NCBI GenBank assembly: GCA_963738445.1
Contig: CAVTWS010000015.1
Coordinates: 434,001 to 498,000, forward strand
Direction of reading: 5' to 3'
Source of the DNA: CAVTWS01 sp963738445
GTDB lineage: Bacteria; Actinomycetota; Acidimicrobiia; Acidimicrobiales; SHLQ01
DNA length: 64,000 nt
In this document: positions 52,134-61,127 of the stretch, one piece after another
Layout: each line of letters starts with the position of its first letter
Numbering within the stretch: the first letter of the stretch is position 1
Position numbers and translations under genes: made by a program
The notes under the pieces: generated by a model
The model's input: only the letters and a program-made list of their open reading frames with translations
What the model was told of the DNA's origin: nothing
The model's database searches: none

Positions 52134-54533
52134 ATGGCGATCGTCGAGGATCGAATCGAAGTACCTGCCGCCCCCATGGCGGCCACCACCATGCGGGTGC
52201 GGAAGCGCAACGGTGATCTCGAACCGGTCGACGTCAACAAGATCGTGCGGGCGGTGAGCCGCTGCGCTGAGGGCCTCAGCGGCGTCGATGCCATGCGGGT
52301 GGCCACCCGCACCATCTCGGGGCTGGTCGATGGCGCGACCACCGAGGAGCTCGACGGTCTGTCCATCCGCACCGCGGCGTCGCTCATCGTCGAGGAGCCC
52401 AACTATTCGCGCCTGGCGGCGCGCCTGCTCGCCACCGTGATCGACAAGGAGGTCCAGAACCAGGATCTCCACTCGTTCTCGCAGTCGGTGGCCAACGGCC
52501 ACCGACTGGGCCTGATCGACGATGGTGTCGCCGAGCTCGTGGCCAGCAACGCTCGCAAGCTCAACGCGGCGATCGATCCGGAACGGGATCACCTCTTCGA
52601 GTTCTTCGGTCTGCGCACCGTGTACGACCGGTACCTCCTCCGTCATCCCGAGGTCCGGCAGGTCATCGAGACCCCGCAGCACTTCTTCCTGCGGGTGGCG
52701 TGCGGGCTGTCGCGGGGGCCTGAGGAAGCCATCGCTTTCTACCGGCTCATCTCGTCGCTCGAGTACCTCCCGTCGAGCCCGACCCTGTTCAACTCGGGAA
52801 CCTCGCATCCTCAGATGTCGTCGTGTTACCTGCTCGATTCCCCCTCCGACAGCCTCGAGGGCATCTACGACCGGTACAAGGATGTCGCCCAGCTCTCGAA
52901 GTTCGCCGGCGGCATCGGCCTGGCCTACTCGAGGGTCCGGTCGAAGGGCTCGTTGATCAAGGGCACCAACGGCTTGTCGAACGGCATCGTGCCGTGGCTC
53001 AAGACCCTCGACAGCTCGGTGGCCGCCGTCAACCAGGGCGGCCGGCGCAAGGGCGCGGCGTGTGTGTACCTCGAGTCCTGGCACGCCGACATCGAGGACT
53101 TCCTCGACCTGCGGGAGAACACCGGCGACAACGCCCGCCGCACCCACAACCTCAACCTGGCCAACTGGGTCCCGGACCTCTTCATGGAGCGGGTCGAGAA
53201 GGACTGGCAGTGGTCGCTGTTCGATCCCAAGCGCGTCCCGCACTTCGTCGATCTCTACGGTGACGACTTCCGGGCCGCATACGAGCAGGCGGAGTCCGAG
53301 GGCCTCTTCGAGCGGCAGGTCTCGGCTCGCGATCTGTACAGCCGCATGATGCGCTCGCTGGCCCAGACCGGTAACGGATGGATGACCTTCAAGGACGCGT
53401 CGAACCTGCGCTGCAACCAGACCGGCCGCTCGGGCCGAGTGGTGCACCTGTCGAACCTGTGCACGGAGATCATCGAGGTCACCAATGCCGAGGAGACCGC
53501 AGTCTGCAACCTGGGTTCGGTCAACCTCGGCGCGCTGACCACCGAGAAAGGCTTCGACTTCGACCGCCTGGGCGAAGTCGTGCGCATGGCGGTGCCGTTC
53601 CTCGATCGGGTGATCGACATCAACTACTACCCCACGGAGGCGGCCGCCCGCTCGAACGCGGCGTGGCGCCCCGTCGGTCTCGGTCTGATGGGTCTCCAGG
53701 ACGTCTTCTTCAAACTGCGTCTGCCGTTCGACTCCGAACCGGCCCGTGAGCTGTCGGCCCGCATCAGCGAGCACATGTACTTCCACGCGCTGTGGGCCTC
53801 GACAGAACTGGCGGAGGCCTCCGGATCTCACGCCACCTACGCCGACACCCGCAGCGCCGATGGCAAGCTCCAGTTCGACCTGTGGCCCGAAGCCCACCTC
53901 CACGGCGACCTCGACTGGGATGCCCTGCGGGTTCGGATCCGTCAGTTCGGCCTGCGCAACTCGTTGCTCATCGCCATCGCCCCGACCGCCACCATCGCAT
54001 CCATCGCCGGGTGCTTCGAGTGCATCGAGCCCCAGGTGTCGAACCTGTTCAAGCGCGAAACCCTCTCGGGCGAATTCCTCCAGATCAACCGCTACCTGGT
54101 GCGAGATCTCCAGAAGCGTGGACTGTGGACCGAGGAGATGATCTCCCGGGTCAAGCGAGCCGAAGGCAGCGTCCAAGACGTCGAGGGCGTTCCCGAAGAC
54201 CTCAAGGACGTGTATCGCACGGCTTGGGAGGTGCCGATGCGGTCGCTCGTCGACATGGCGGCCCAGCGCGGTGTCTTCATCGACCAGAGCCAGTCGCTGA
54301 ACCTGTTCATGGAGTCGCCGACCATCGGCAAGCTCAGCTCCATGTACCTCCACGCCTGGAAGAGCGGTCTCAAGACCACCTACTACCTGCGCTCCCGGCC
54401 GGCGACCCGCATCAACCAGACCACGTCCGCCCCCGCCGAGCCCTCTCCGGCCCCGGCCAAGAAGATCTACACCGACGAAGAGGCCGTGGCCTGCTCGTTG
54501 GAGAACCCCGAATCCTGCGAAGCCTGCGACTGA
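52134..54533 (+). CDS. nrdA: ribonucleoside-diphosphate reductase, alpha subunit (class I)
   Basis: 799 residues from ATG 52134. The N-terminal ATP-cone (RVRKRNGDLEPVDVNKIVRAVSRCAEGL) provides dATP/ATP regulation. Active-site Cys residues are in SSCYLLDSPSDS, NLCTEIIEV and AVCNLGSVNLG. The radical-transfer tyrosines are in KTTYYLRSRPAT, and the C-terminal redox pair is ESCEACD. All essential residues are present. It reduces ribonucleotides to deoxyribonucleotides together with NrdB, encoded 86 bp downstream. The upstream in-frame ATG at 52035 is not used because the first conserved residues follow 52134. Confidence 0.96.
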   Translation: MAIVEDRIEVPAAPMAATTMRVRKRNGDLEPVDVNKIVRAVSRCAEGLSGVDAMRVATRTISGLVDGATTEELDGLSIRTAASLIVEEPNYSRLAARLLATVIDKEVQNQDLHSFSQSVANGHRLGLIDDGVAELVASNARKLNAAIDPERDHLFEFFGLRTVYDRYLLRHPEVRQVIETPQHFFLRVACGLSRGPEEAIAFYRLISSLEYLPSSPTLFNSGTSHPQMSSCYLLDSPSDSLEGIYDRYKDVAQLSKFAGGIGLAYSRVRSKGSLIKGTNGLSNGIVPWLKTLDSSVAAVNQGGRRKGAACVYLESWHADIEDFLDLRENTGDNARRTHNLNLANWVPDLFMERVEKDWQWSLFDPKRVPHFVDLYGDDFRAAYEQAESEGLFERQVSARDLYSRMMRSLAQTGNGWMTFKDASNLRCNQTGRSGRVVHLSNLCTEIIEVTNAEETAVCNLGSVNLGALTTEKGFDFDRLGEVVRMAVPFLDRVIDINYYPTEAAARSNAAWRPVGLGLMGLQDVFFKLRLPFDSEPARELSARISEHMYFHALWASTELAEASGSHATYADTRSADGKLQFDLWPEAHLHGDLDWDALRVRIRQFGLRNSLLIAIAPTATIASIAGCFECIEPQVSNLFKRETLSGEFLQINRYLVRDLQKRGLWTEEMISRVKRAEGSVQDVEGVPEDLKDVYRTAWEVPMRSLVDMAAQRGVFIDQSQSLNLFMESPTIGKLSSMYLHAWKSGLKTTYYLRSRPATRINQTTSAPAEPSPAPAKKIYTDEEAVACSLENPESCEACD

Positions 54534-54619
54534 GCGGTCGCCCGCAGTCCCCGCCTCGCGTGAATCCCGTGGTCTCCCAACCGCGAGACCTCGAACTCTG
54601 AAACAGGAAGCAGTGCTCC

Positions 54620-55702
54620 ATGGCCCTGATGGAACCGGCGTACGAACTCGCCGACCTCGCCCCGATCGCCACGCCACCGGTGGCGCCGGCCACCGCCCGC
54701 GCCAAAATCTTGGACCCCGGGTTCAGCCTCACGCTGCGGCCCATGCGGTACTCGGGCTTTTACGAGATGTACCGCAACGCCATCAAGAACACGTGGACCG
54801 TAGAGGAAATCGACTTCTCCGACGACCTCGTTGACCTGCAACGCAAGCTGCTCCCGGCTGAAAAGCACCTGGTGAACCGGCTGGTGGCCTTCTTCGCCAC
54901 CGGTGACTCCATCGTGGCCAACAACCTGGTGCTGAACCTCTACAAACACATCAACGCCCCCGAGGCGCGGATGTATCTCTCCCGTCAGCTCTTCGAGGAG
55001 GCGCTGCACGTCCAGTTCTACCTGACCCTCCTCGACAACTACATCCCCGACCTGCGCGAGCGGGAGGCGGCGTTCTCGGCCATCGAGAACATCCCGTCGA
55101 TCCGGCAAAAGGGCGAGTTCTGTTTCCGCTGGATCGGCTCGATCGCCGACCTCGACCGACTCGAGACCCGCGAGGACCGGCAGCGGTTCCTGCTCAACCT
55201 CATCTGCTTCGCCGCGTGCATCGAGGGGCTGTTCTTCTTCGCCGCGTTCGCCTACGTGTACTTCCTGCGCTCCAAGGGGCTGCTCAACGGGCTGGCCGCC
55301 GGCACGAACTGGGTTTTCCGCGACGAGAGCTGCCACATGAACTTCGCCCTCGAGGTGGTGAACACCGTGCGCACCGAAGAACCCGACCTGTTCGACGATC
55401 ACCTGAGCGCCCAGATCACCGACATGATCGACCAGGCCGTGGAGTGCGAGTACCAGTTCGCCGCCGATGTGCTCGGTGAGGGCGTGCCCGGCATGTCCCT
55501 GAACGACACCCGCACCTACTTGCAGTTCGTCGCCGACCAGCGGCTGATGCAGCTCGGGCTGCCTCGCCAGTACAACGTGCGCAACCCGTTCTCGTTCATG
55601 GAGCTCCAGGACGTCCAGGAGCTGACCAACTTCTTCGAGCGCACGGTGGCCGCCTATCAGGTCGGCGTCGAGGGCGAAGTCGCCTTCGACGAGGAGTTCT
55701 GA
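54620..55702 (+). CDS. nrdB: ribonucleoside-diphosphate reductase, beta subunit (class I)
   Basis: 360-residue ferritin-like radical subunit. Metal ligands are visible: Asp in FATGDSIVANN, Glu and His in FEEALHVQFY, Glu in ACIEGLFFF, and Glu/His in FRDESCHMNF. The residue four places after the first ligand His is Tyr (H-V-Q-F-Y), so the tyrosyl-radical position is retained and this is not the class Ic type that has Phe there. Metal type (Fe or Mn) cannot be told. It works with NrdA and is followed by a strong hairpin. Confidence 0.95.
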   Translation: MALMEPAYELADLAPIATPPVAPATARAKILDPGFSLTLRPMRYSGFYEMYRNAIKNTWTVEEIDFSDDLVDLQRKLLPAEKHLVNRLVAFFATGDSIVANNLVLNLYKHINAPEARMYLSRQLFEEALHVQFYLTLLDNYIPDLREREAAFSAIENIPSIRQKGEFCFRWIGSIADLDRLETREDRQRFLLNLICFAACIEGLFFFAAFAYVYFLRSKGLLNGLAAGTNWVFRDESCHMNFALEVVNTVRTEEPDLFDDHLSAQITDMIDQAVECEYQFAADVLGEGVPGMSLNDTRTYLQFVADQRLMQLGLPRQYNVRNPFSFMELQDVQELTNFFERTVAAYQVGVEGEVAFDEEF

Positions 55703-55792
55703 GTGGCCTCGGCGCTGACGATCGCTGACCCACCATCCTCCTGACCCACCACGACGTTCTCTCACCACCCGTACCCATCCCGAGAGAACGAG

Positions 55793-55822
55793 CTTGGGCC
55801 CCTGTCCCCACAGGGGCCCAAG
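55793..55822 (+). terminator. terminator hairpin after nrdAB
   Basis: Perfect 13-bp stem: CTTGGGCCCCTGT (55793-55805), loop CCCC, and ACAGGGGCCCAAG (55810-55822). It lies 90 bp after the nrdB stop. There is no clear T-tract, only TCGCTTTC after it, which is usual for actinobacterial terminators. No gene is supported between 55703 and 55926. Confidence 0.85.
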
Positions 55823-55926
55823 TCGCTTTCGGGCTCGATCACCGGGTTCCGACGTGGCCTACACTCCGACCGGACCCGGGTTCCGGCGTGGCGTCGGGAC
55901 GTAGCCGGCGGGCCCGAGGGGGCGCG

Positions 55927-56457
55927 ATGGCGATTCGACGAGTGGTGACCGGTCACGACGCTCAGGGCAAGGCGATCGTGGCCAGTGATGAGGTGGTCGA
56001 GCCCATCGAGGTCAGCCTCACGCCTGGCTATCACTTCTTTCGACTGTGGGGCGCCGACGAGGCGCCGACCTTCCCCGACGCCGGCCTACCGCCGAGCCAG
56101 CCCACCTATTTCCCTCCTGTGGGCGGATTCCGGTTCGGTGCCTTCACGGTTCCGCCCGAGACTGACGTCGATCTGGGTGAGGTCGACTTCGAGGCCGCGC
56201 TGGCCGAGGCGGAGATCAAGCTGCCGGGGATGCTCGCCCACATGGAGCCCGACCATCCGGGCATGCACACAACCGACACGATCGACTACGAGTACGTGGT
56301 GTCGGGCGAGGTGGTGTTGGAACTCGACGACGGCGTCGAGGTCGCTCTCCGTGCCGGCGACACCGTGGTGCAGAACGGCACCCGCCACGCGTGGCGAAAC
56401 CGGGGGACCGAGCCCTGCGTGATGGTGGTGGTGCTCGTCGGAACACGCCGCAGATGA
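55927..56457 (+). CDS. cupin-domain protein
   Basis: 176 residues from ATG 55927. The cupin core is GMHTTDTIDYEYVVSGEVVLELDDGVEVALRAGDTVVQNGTRHAWRN, with the two cupin motifs: His/Asp/Glu in the first and a His in GTRHAW. It probably binds a metal. Homologous proteins are often annotated as cupin-type oxidoreductases or sensors, but no reaction can be assigned. The start at 55888 is rejected as an unsupported extension. It overlaps the next gene by ATGA at 56454, so the two are co-translated. Confidence 0.85.
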   Translation: MAIRRVVTGHDAQGKAIVASDEVVEPIEVSLTPGYHFFRLWGADEAPTFPDAGLPPSQPTYFPPVGGFRFGAFTVPPETDVDLGEVDFEAALAEAEIKLPGMLAHMEPDHPGMHTTDTIDYEYVVSGEVVLELDDGVEVALRAGDTVVQNGTRHAWRNRGTEPCVMVVVLVGTRRR

Positions 56458-57938
56458 CCGCGATCGATCCCCGGTTGCCCGTCTTGATCGGGGTGGGCCA
56501 GGCGCAGCAACGATCGACCGACCTCGGCGCCCTCGTCGAACCCGTCGCCCTCATGGGCCGGGCGGGACGCGCCGCAGTCGGCGACCTCGGCCGGGCCTCC
56601 TCGGGCGCTCCTGACGCTCTCGACTGGGTGGTCGTCGTGCAGGGCGCCTGGCCCTACCGCGACCCGGGGCGACTGGTCGCTGACGGCCTCGGGGCCAGCC
56701 GAGCTCGGACCGGACTGACCGGCAACGGCGGCGAGTCGCCCATGGTGGCGGTGAGCTGGTTGGCCGGTCAGATCGCGGCCGGCGAGTGCGAGGTGGCCAT
56801 GGTGGTCGGCGGCGAGGGGATCTACAGCCGGCGCCAGCTCGAAAGGGCTGGCCGGGCCGTTTCGGTGACGGCTCAGCCTGACCACGCCGAGCCCGAACGA
56901 CGCTTCGGCGGGAAGATCGACGTCGGCGATGACCACGATCGCTCCTTCGGGTTGGCGGCTCCCGTCACCACCTACCCGATGTTCGAGGTGGCGCTACGCC
57001 ACGAGATGGGGCACCAACCCGCCGAGCACCAGGACGCGCTCGGCCGGCTCTACGGCCGGTTCAACGAGATCGCGGTGGCCAACCCTCGTGCCTGGAACCG
57101 CTCGCCGATGACGGCCGAGCAGATCGCGACGGCGACGAGCGACAACCGCTACATCGGGTATCCCTACACGCTGGTCATGAACTCCAACTGGTTCACCGAT
57201 CAGGCCGCCGCGGTCATCGTCGCCTCGGCCGGATGGGCGACGGCCGCGGGTGTGCCCCGCGACCAGATGGTGTTCCTGCACAGCGCCACGACGGCCGCCG
57301 ACACGTCGGCTCTCGGGCATCGCCTGGACTTTCACGGGTCGCGCTCGCTGAGGGCGGCCGGGCCGCGCGCTCTGGAGCTCGCCGGTGTCGGTCCGGGCCA
57401 GCTCGGTCACATCGACCTGTACTCGTGCTTCCCGAGCGCGGTCGAGATCGCCGCGCGCGAGCTCAGCCTCGGCTTCGACCGCGACCTCACCGTCACGGGA
57501 GGGATGTCCTTCTACGGCGGACCCTTGAACAACTACACCACCCACGCCATGGCCGAGATGGTGCTGCGCCTTCGTGACCACGCAGGCGACTTCGGCCTGG
57601 TCGTTGGTAACGGCGGGTACCTGTCGAAACACGCCGTCATGGTCCTGTCCACCGGCGCCCCGGAGAACGGATATCGCTACGAGAGCTGTCAGGACGCCGT
57701 CGATCGGTTGCCGCGGCACGCGTTCCGCGCCGATCTTCAGGGGGAAGCGATGGTCGAGACGTACACCGTGATGCATGACGCCGGTCGGCCGACCGAGGCC
57801 ATTCTGGCGGTGCTCGACGCCGACGGTGTCCGGTCCTGGGCTCGCACGGACGACCCCGATGTCATGGCCGAGTTGATGGCCCACGACGCCTGCGGCTGGA
57901 TCGGCACCGTTGACGCCGAGCACCGGTTCGGGATCTGA
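56454..57938 (+). CDS. thiolase-superfamily acetyl-CoA acetyltransferase-like protein, nucleophile Cys not visible
   Basis: 494 residues from ATG 56454. It resembles thiolase-like acetyl-CoA acetyltransferases: RLPVLIGVGQAQQR at the start, MVVGGEGIYSRRQLERAG, VLIVASAG-type strands, HIDLYSCFPSAVEIAARELSL, TVTGGMSFYGGPLNNYTTHAMAEMV and GNGGYLSKHAVMVLS. The nucleophile loop, normally containing Cys, reads GNGGESPMVAVSWLAG with no Cys. A Cys occurs in YSCFPSA but this is not the nucleophile site. The protein may therefore be a non-decarboxylating or structural thiolase paralogue. It is co-translated with the cupin gene. Confidence 0.75.
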   Translation: MTAIDPRLPVLIGVGQAQQRSTDLGALVEPVALMGRAGRAAVGDLGRASSGAPDALDWVVVVQGAWPYRDPGRLVADGLGASRARTGLTGNGGESPMVAVSWLAGQIAAGECEVAMVVGGEGIYSRRQLERAGRAVSVTAQPDHAEPERRFGGKIDVGDDHDRSFGLAAPVTTYPMFEVALRHEMGHQPAEHQDALGRLYGRFNEIAVANPRAWNRSPMTAEQIATATSDNRYIGYPYTLVMNSNWFTDQAAAVIVASAGWATAAGVPRDQMVFLHSATTAADTSALGHRLDFHGSRSLRAAGPRALELAGVGPGQLGHIDLYSCFPSAVEIAARELSLGFDRDLTVTGGMSFYGGPLNNYTTHAMAEMVLRLRDHAGDFGLVVGNGGYLSKHAVMVLSTGAPENGYRYESCQDAVDRLPRHAFRADLQGEAMVETYTVMHDAGRPTEAILAVLDADGVRSWARTDDPDVMAELMAHDACGWIGTVDAEHRFGI

Positions 57939-58081
57939 TCGACCCGACGACAGCGAGGCATGGGCCGTCGGTCCATGTCGTCGACCCCGAGCGTTTCGTA
58001 GAACGCTCGGGACACGGCGAACTCACGAGCGGGGACGAAGGCGCGCACGTCCTCGACCGAGAGATCCGGAGCCGTGGTCAT
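57939..58081 (-). pseudogene. N-terminal remnant of a VOC (glyoxalase/bleomycin-resistance) protein
   Basis: An ATG at 58081 overlaps the stop of the preceding DUF3052 gene (ATGA). It is followed by TTAPDLSVEDVRAFVPAREFAVSRAFYETLGV, the typical first strand and helix of a VOC-fold protein (FVPA.DF..SRAFYE.LGF). After about 34 residues the similarity stops and the frame runs antisense into the end of the thiolase-like gene. A complete VOC protein needs at least 110 residues, so this is a truncated remnant. The junction lies at about 57965-57975. Confidence 0.65.
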
Positions 58082-58512
58082 CGCGCCCACTCGCCTCGAC
58101 TGAGATCGGAACGAAGCTCCTTGCGGTGCACGAGTCGGAGCCCGGACCACGTGTCGTCGATGGCGCACACCTTGTTGTCGACGAGGCCCGTCGGTAGCGC
58201 GACCTCGTGGACGACATCTTCGGTCATGTCCGTCGCCACCTTCGAGGCCTTCTTCGGCCAGGCGATCCACAGGCCGCCTGCAGGGAAGACGGCTCGGCTC
58301 AGCCCCCACAACGCCGACTCGAGCCGGGCTCGAGCCGTGGTGAAGAACACGACGACGTCGAGGGGCTGCTCGGTGCCGTCGACGATGGACACTTCGTCGG
58401 GGAGCGGATACAGCGACTCGACGAATCCGCCCGGATCGTTCACTGCGGCAACGAAATGTCCCGCTTTGATCCCCAGCTTCTTGGCCAGGGGCGTCTCCGA
58501 GTAGCCGGCCAT
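58078..58512 (-). CDS. DUF3052 family protein
   Basis: 144 residues. The pattern MAGYSETPLAKKLGIKAGH, then VDGTEQPLDVVVFFTTARARLESALWGLSRAVFPAGGLWIAWPKKASKV and GLVDNKVCAIDDTWSGLRLVHRKELR matches DUF3052, a family common in actinobacteria. No catalytic residues are recognised; function unknown. It is translationally coupled to the truncated VOC remnant. Length and both ends look complete. Confidence 0.9.
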   Translation of the reverse strand: MAGYSETPLAKKLGIKAGHFVAAVNDPGGFVESLYPLPDEVSIVDGTEQPLDVVVFFTTARARLESALWGLSRAVFPAGGLWIAWPKKASKVATDMTEDVVHEVALPTGLVDNKVCAIDDTWSGLRLVHRKELRSDLSRGEWAR

Positions 58513-58538
58513 GCGACGAGTGTAGAGGGGCTGGTCGA

Positions 58539-59675
58539 TCAGGGCCGGGGGACTGGCTCAGGCGTGGGCGGGCCGACATAGGCGGCGCTGGGGCGGAGGA
58601 TCTTGCCGTCAGCCGCCTGTTCGAGAGCGTGCGCGGTCCAACCGATCGATCGCCCGACGGCGAAGGTGGGAGTGAACAGCTGGCGGGGCAGACCGGCCAG
58701 GTGCATGACCACGCCGGCGTAGTACTCGACGTTGGTGGCGATGGTGGCGTCGGGTCGGGCGGCGGCGAGGCCGGCGAGGAGCTCGACCTCGATGGCGGCG
58801 GCGCGCTCGACGAGGGGGTCGAGGGTCTGGGCGGCGACCTGGTGCAGCAGTCGGGCTCGAGGGTCGCCCGTGCGGTACACGGCGTGGCCGAACCCCATGA
58901 TCTTGGCTCTCGCCGCCAGTTGTCGCACGAGCCACCCTTGGGTGCCGGACGGCTCGCCGATCTCCTCGATCATCTCGAGCGCCCGACCGGGCGCACCACC
59001 GTGCAGCGGGCCGGCCAGCGCGGCGAGCCCGCCGCTCACGGCTCCGGCCAGATCGGTCCCGGTGCTGGTGATGACCCGGGCGGCAAAGGTCGAGGCATTG
59101 AACCCGTGGTCCATGGTGGTGACCACGTAGGTCTCGATCAGCCGGGTTGCGTCGACCGTGGGACGGACACCGTTGACCATCCACAAGAGATTGGCGGCGT
59201 GACCGAGATCGGGATCGGCCGGGATCGGTTCCTCGCCGCGCCCCACTCGCCACAGCCGGGCCAGGATCACGGGGATGAGGGCGGCGATGCGCAACCCGCA
59301 GCGCCGGCGCTCGGAGGGCGTCTGGTCGAGCGACGGCACCACGCCGTCGGCGGCGGCCGCGGCGAGCACCCCGGCCGACAACCTGGTCATCAGGTCGCCG
59401 GGCATGGCGGCCAGCGTGTCAATGGCCGCCAGGGCGGGTCCGGGCAGATCGCGCAAGGAGCGGACCTCGGCGGCGAAGGACGACTCACCGGGCTCCGGGA
59501 GGGCGCCGTCGATGAGGAGGGCCCACACATCCTCGACGCTGCGGAGCCGGGCCAGCTCGGTCGCGTCGTACTGGCGGTAGTGGTAGAAGCCTTCGTCGCC
59601 CCGAACGTCGCCGACGGTGGTCTCGGCGACGATGAGGCCCTTCAGGCCGCGGGGGGCGATGAGGTCGGCGCTCAT
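58539..59675 (-). CDS. citrate synthase-family enzyme
   Basis: 378 residues. It condenses an acyl-CoA with oxaloacetate (citrate or 2-methylcitrate synthase type). Catalytic residues are in MDHGFNAS (His), GPLHGGAPG (His region), GFGHAVYRTGDPRA (His, Arg), and the C-terminal arginine in a motif with RQLFTPTFAVGRSIGWTAHALEQ. The N-terminus (APRGLKGLIVAETTVGDVRGDEGFYHYRQYDATELA) is typical. Presence of methylmalonyl-CoA mutase in the same window makes a methylcitrate role possible, but this is open. It is divergent from a related HTH-containing gene. Confidence 0.93.
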   Translation of the reverse strand: MSADLIAPRGLKGLIVAETTVGDVRGDEGFYHYRQYDATELARLRSVEDVWALLIDGALPEPGESSFAAEVRSLRDLPGPALAAIDTLAAMPGDLMTRLSAGVLAAAAADGVVPSLDQTPSERRRCGLRIAALIPVILARLWRVGRGEEPIPADPDLGHAANLLWMVNGVRPTVDATRLIETYVVTTMDHGFNASTFAARVITSTGTDLAGAVSGGLAALAGPLHGGAPGRALEMIEEIGEPSGTQGWLVRQLAARAKIMGFGHAVYRTGDPRARLLHQVAAQTLDPLVERAAAIEVELLAGLAAARPDATIATNVEYYAGVVMHLAGLPRQLFTPTFAVGRSIGWTAHALEQAADGKILRPSAAYVGPPTPEPVPRP

Positions 59676-59830
59676 GATCGTGGGCTCACTGTTGCTCGGC
59701 GCACTGGGTCTGGCCTGGCTGGCGTTCCTCGGCTCATCGTTTCCTCGGCCTTTCGTGGATTCGGGCGTTGCCTACCGCTTGGTAGCCAGTGTGGTCGACG
59801 GCCGTTACATTGACAATCTTGATCAAATCA

Positions 59831-59849
59831 ACATTGATGGAATCAATGT
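59831..59849. promoter_or_regulatory. 19-bp perfect palindrome between the divergent citrate synthase genes
   Basis: ACATTGAT-GGA-ATCAATGT (59831-59849) lies in a sharply AT-rich stretch within an otherwise GC-rich region. A second palindrome, TTGATCAA, is at 59819-59826, and a perfect TTGACA (59810-59815) precedes the long one by 15 bases. The site ends 17 bp before the probable GTG start at 59866 and overlaps the alternative GTG at 59848. It looks like an operator for the HTH-citrate synthase gene and perhaps for both genes. Confidence 0.65.
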
Positions 59850-59865
59850 GAGACCTGTTGGCGAC

Positions 59866-61059
59866 GTGCTCACGGCGAGCGAGGCGGCGGCTCGACTCGG
59901 CGTCAAGGTCGAGACCTTGTACGCCTACGTGAGTCGCGGCGTGGTGCACCGGGTGGTGGCCGACGACGGACGCTCCAGCCTGTTCGACCGACGCGAGGTG
60001 GAATCGGTTCGATCCCGCAGCGGTCGCCGGCCGGTGGGCGGGGTCAGTGCGGTCGTCACCTCGGCCGTGACCAGGGTGGCCGATGACGGGTTGTGGTACC
60101 GGGGCACCCCCGTCGTGGATCTCGTGCGATCAGGGGTGGCGTTCGAAGAGGTCGCGGAGCTGTTGTGGGGGAGTGGCGGCCTCGACCGCGGCTCGTGGCA
60201 CGTCGACGAGAACCGGCTGGCGGTCGTCCGGGCGGTACAGGACACCCTGCCCCGATCGGCGCCGACGATCGACCGGCTGCGAGTCATCGTCGCTACCGTG
60301 TCGGCGACCGACGAGCTGCGCGCCGATCTCTCCGGGGAAGCTGTGCGCTCGCTCGGACGCACCCTGTTGTCGGCCCTGGTCGACGGATTGCCGGGCGGCC
60401 GCGCTCGCAACGGGCGCCTGGCCGAACGACTGTGGCCTCGCCTGTCCCGTCAGCGCGCGCAACCGGCGCATCGTGATGCGCTGAACACCGCCATGGTGCT
60501 CGTCGCCGATCACGACCTCGCCGCGTCCACCTATGCCGCGTGGGTGGCCGCCTCGACCCGAGCCGATCCCTACGCCGTCGTCCAGGCCGGCCTGGGTGCC
60601 CTGGGCGGTCCGCTGCACGGGGCTGCGAGTCGCGAGTGCTCCGACTTGTTCAGCCGAGCCGACCTCCTGGGCTCAGGCGCGGCCGCGATCGGCGAGGTGC
60701 TGGCGAGGGGCCGCCGGGTGCCCGGATTCGGGCACAAAGTCTACATTGGCGGTGATCCACGGTACGGCGCCCTCGTCGAGGCCTGCCGCGCCGCGTACCC
60801 CGGCGACGGTCGCTGGAGGTTCGTCGGCGAGATCGAACGGCTCGGTTCGGAGCGCTCCGGTGGCCGACTCCCGAACATCGATCTGGCCTTCGGGTTCCTG
60901 ACGGTGCTCGGTGGGATGGCACCGTCGTCGGGTGAGACGATCTTCGCCATCGCCCGCACCGCCGGGTGGCTGGCGCACGCCCTCGAGGAGTATGACGAGC
61001 CGGCCCTTCGGTTCCGACCCCAGTCGCGCTACATCGGCCCGTCCCCCGAGCGTCGCTGA
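59866..61059 (+). CDS. citrate synthase-like protein with N-terminal helix-turn-helix
   Basis: 397 residues from GTG 59866. The first ~60 residues, TASEAAARLGVKVETLYAYVSRGVVHRVVADDGRSSLFDRREVESV, form a MerR/excisionase-type winged helix. The rest is a citrate synthase fold with GPLHGAASREC, GFGHKVYIGGDPRY and the end LGGMAPSSGETIFAIARTAGWLAHALEE. The first catalytic His region (MDHGFN) is replaced by DHDLAAST, which keeps one His. I infer a metabolite-sensing transcription factor or bifunctional protein acting at the palindrome just upstream. GTG 59848 is an alternative start inside that palindrome; the longer extension to 59617 is rejected. Confidence 0.8.
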   Translation: MLTASEAAARLGVKVETLYAYVSRGVVHRVVADDGRSSLFDRREVESVRSRSGRRPVGGVSAVVTSAVTRVADDGLWYRGTPVVDLVRSGVAFEEVAELLWGSGGLDRGSWHVDENRLAVVRAVQDTLPRSAPTIDRLRVIVATVSATDELRADLSGEAVRSLGRTLLSALVDGLPGGRARNGRLAERLWPRLSRQRAQPAHRDALNTAMVLVADHDLAASTYAAWVAASTRADPYAVVQAGLGALGGPLHGAASRECSDLFSRADLLGSGAAAIGEVLARGRRVPGFGHKVYIGGDPRYGALVEACRAAYPGDGRWRFVGEIERLGSERSGGRLPNIDLAFGFLTVLGGMAPSSGETIFAIARTAGWLAHALEEYDEPALRFRPQSRYIGPSPERR

Positions 61060-61127
61060 GCGACCCTCGACGCTCGACCGGTCAGCCGGCACCGAGGAGA
61101 GCCCGACAGAAATCGCCCGGCCGTCGT

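Noticed and set aside
52041..54677. Minus-strand open frame of 878 codons opposite nrdA
   Set aside because: Pure antisense shadow of nrdA, whose catalytic residues are all present on the plus strand.
59617..59865. N-terminal extension of the HTH-citrate synthase with a hydrophobic segment
   Set aside because: It is antisense to the start of the divergent citrate synthase and crosses an AT-rich promoter and palindrome; the conserved HTH begins right after GTG 59866.
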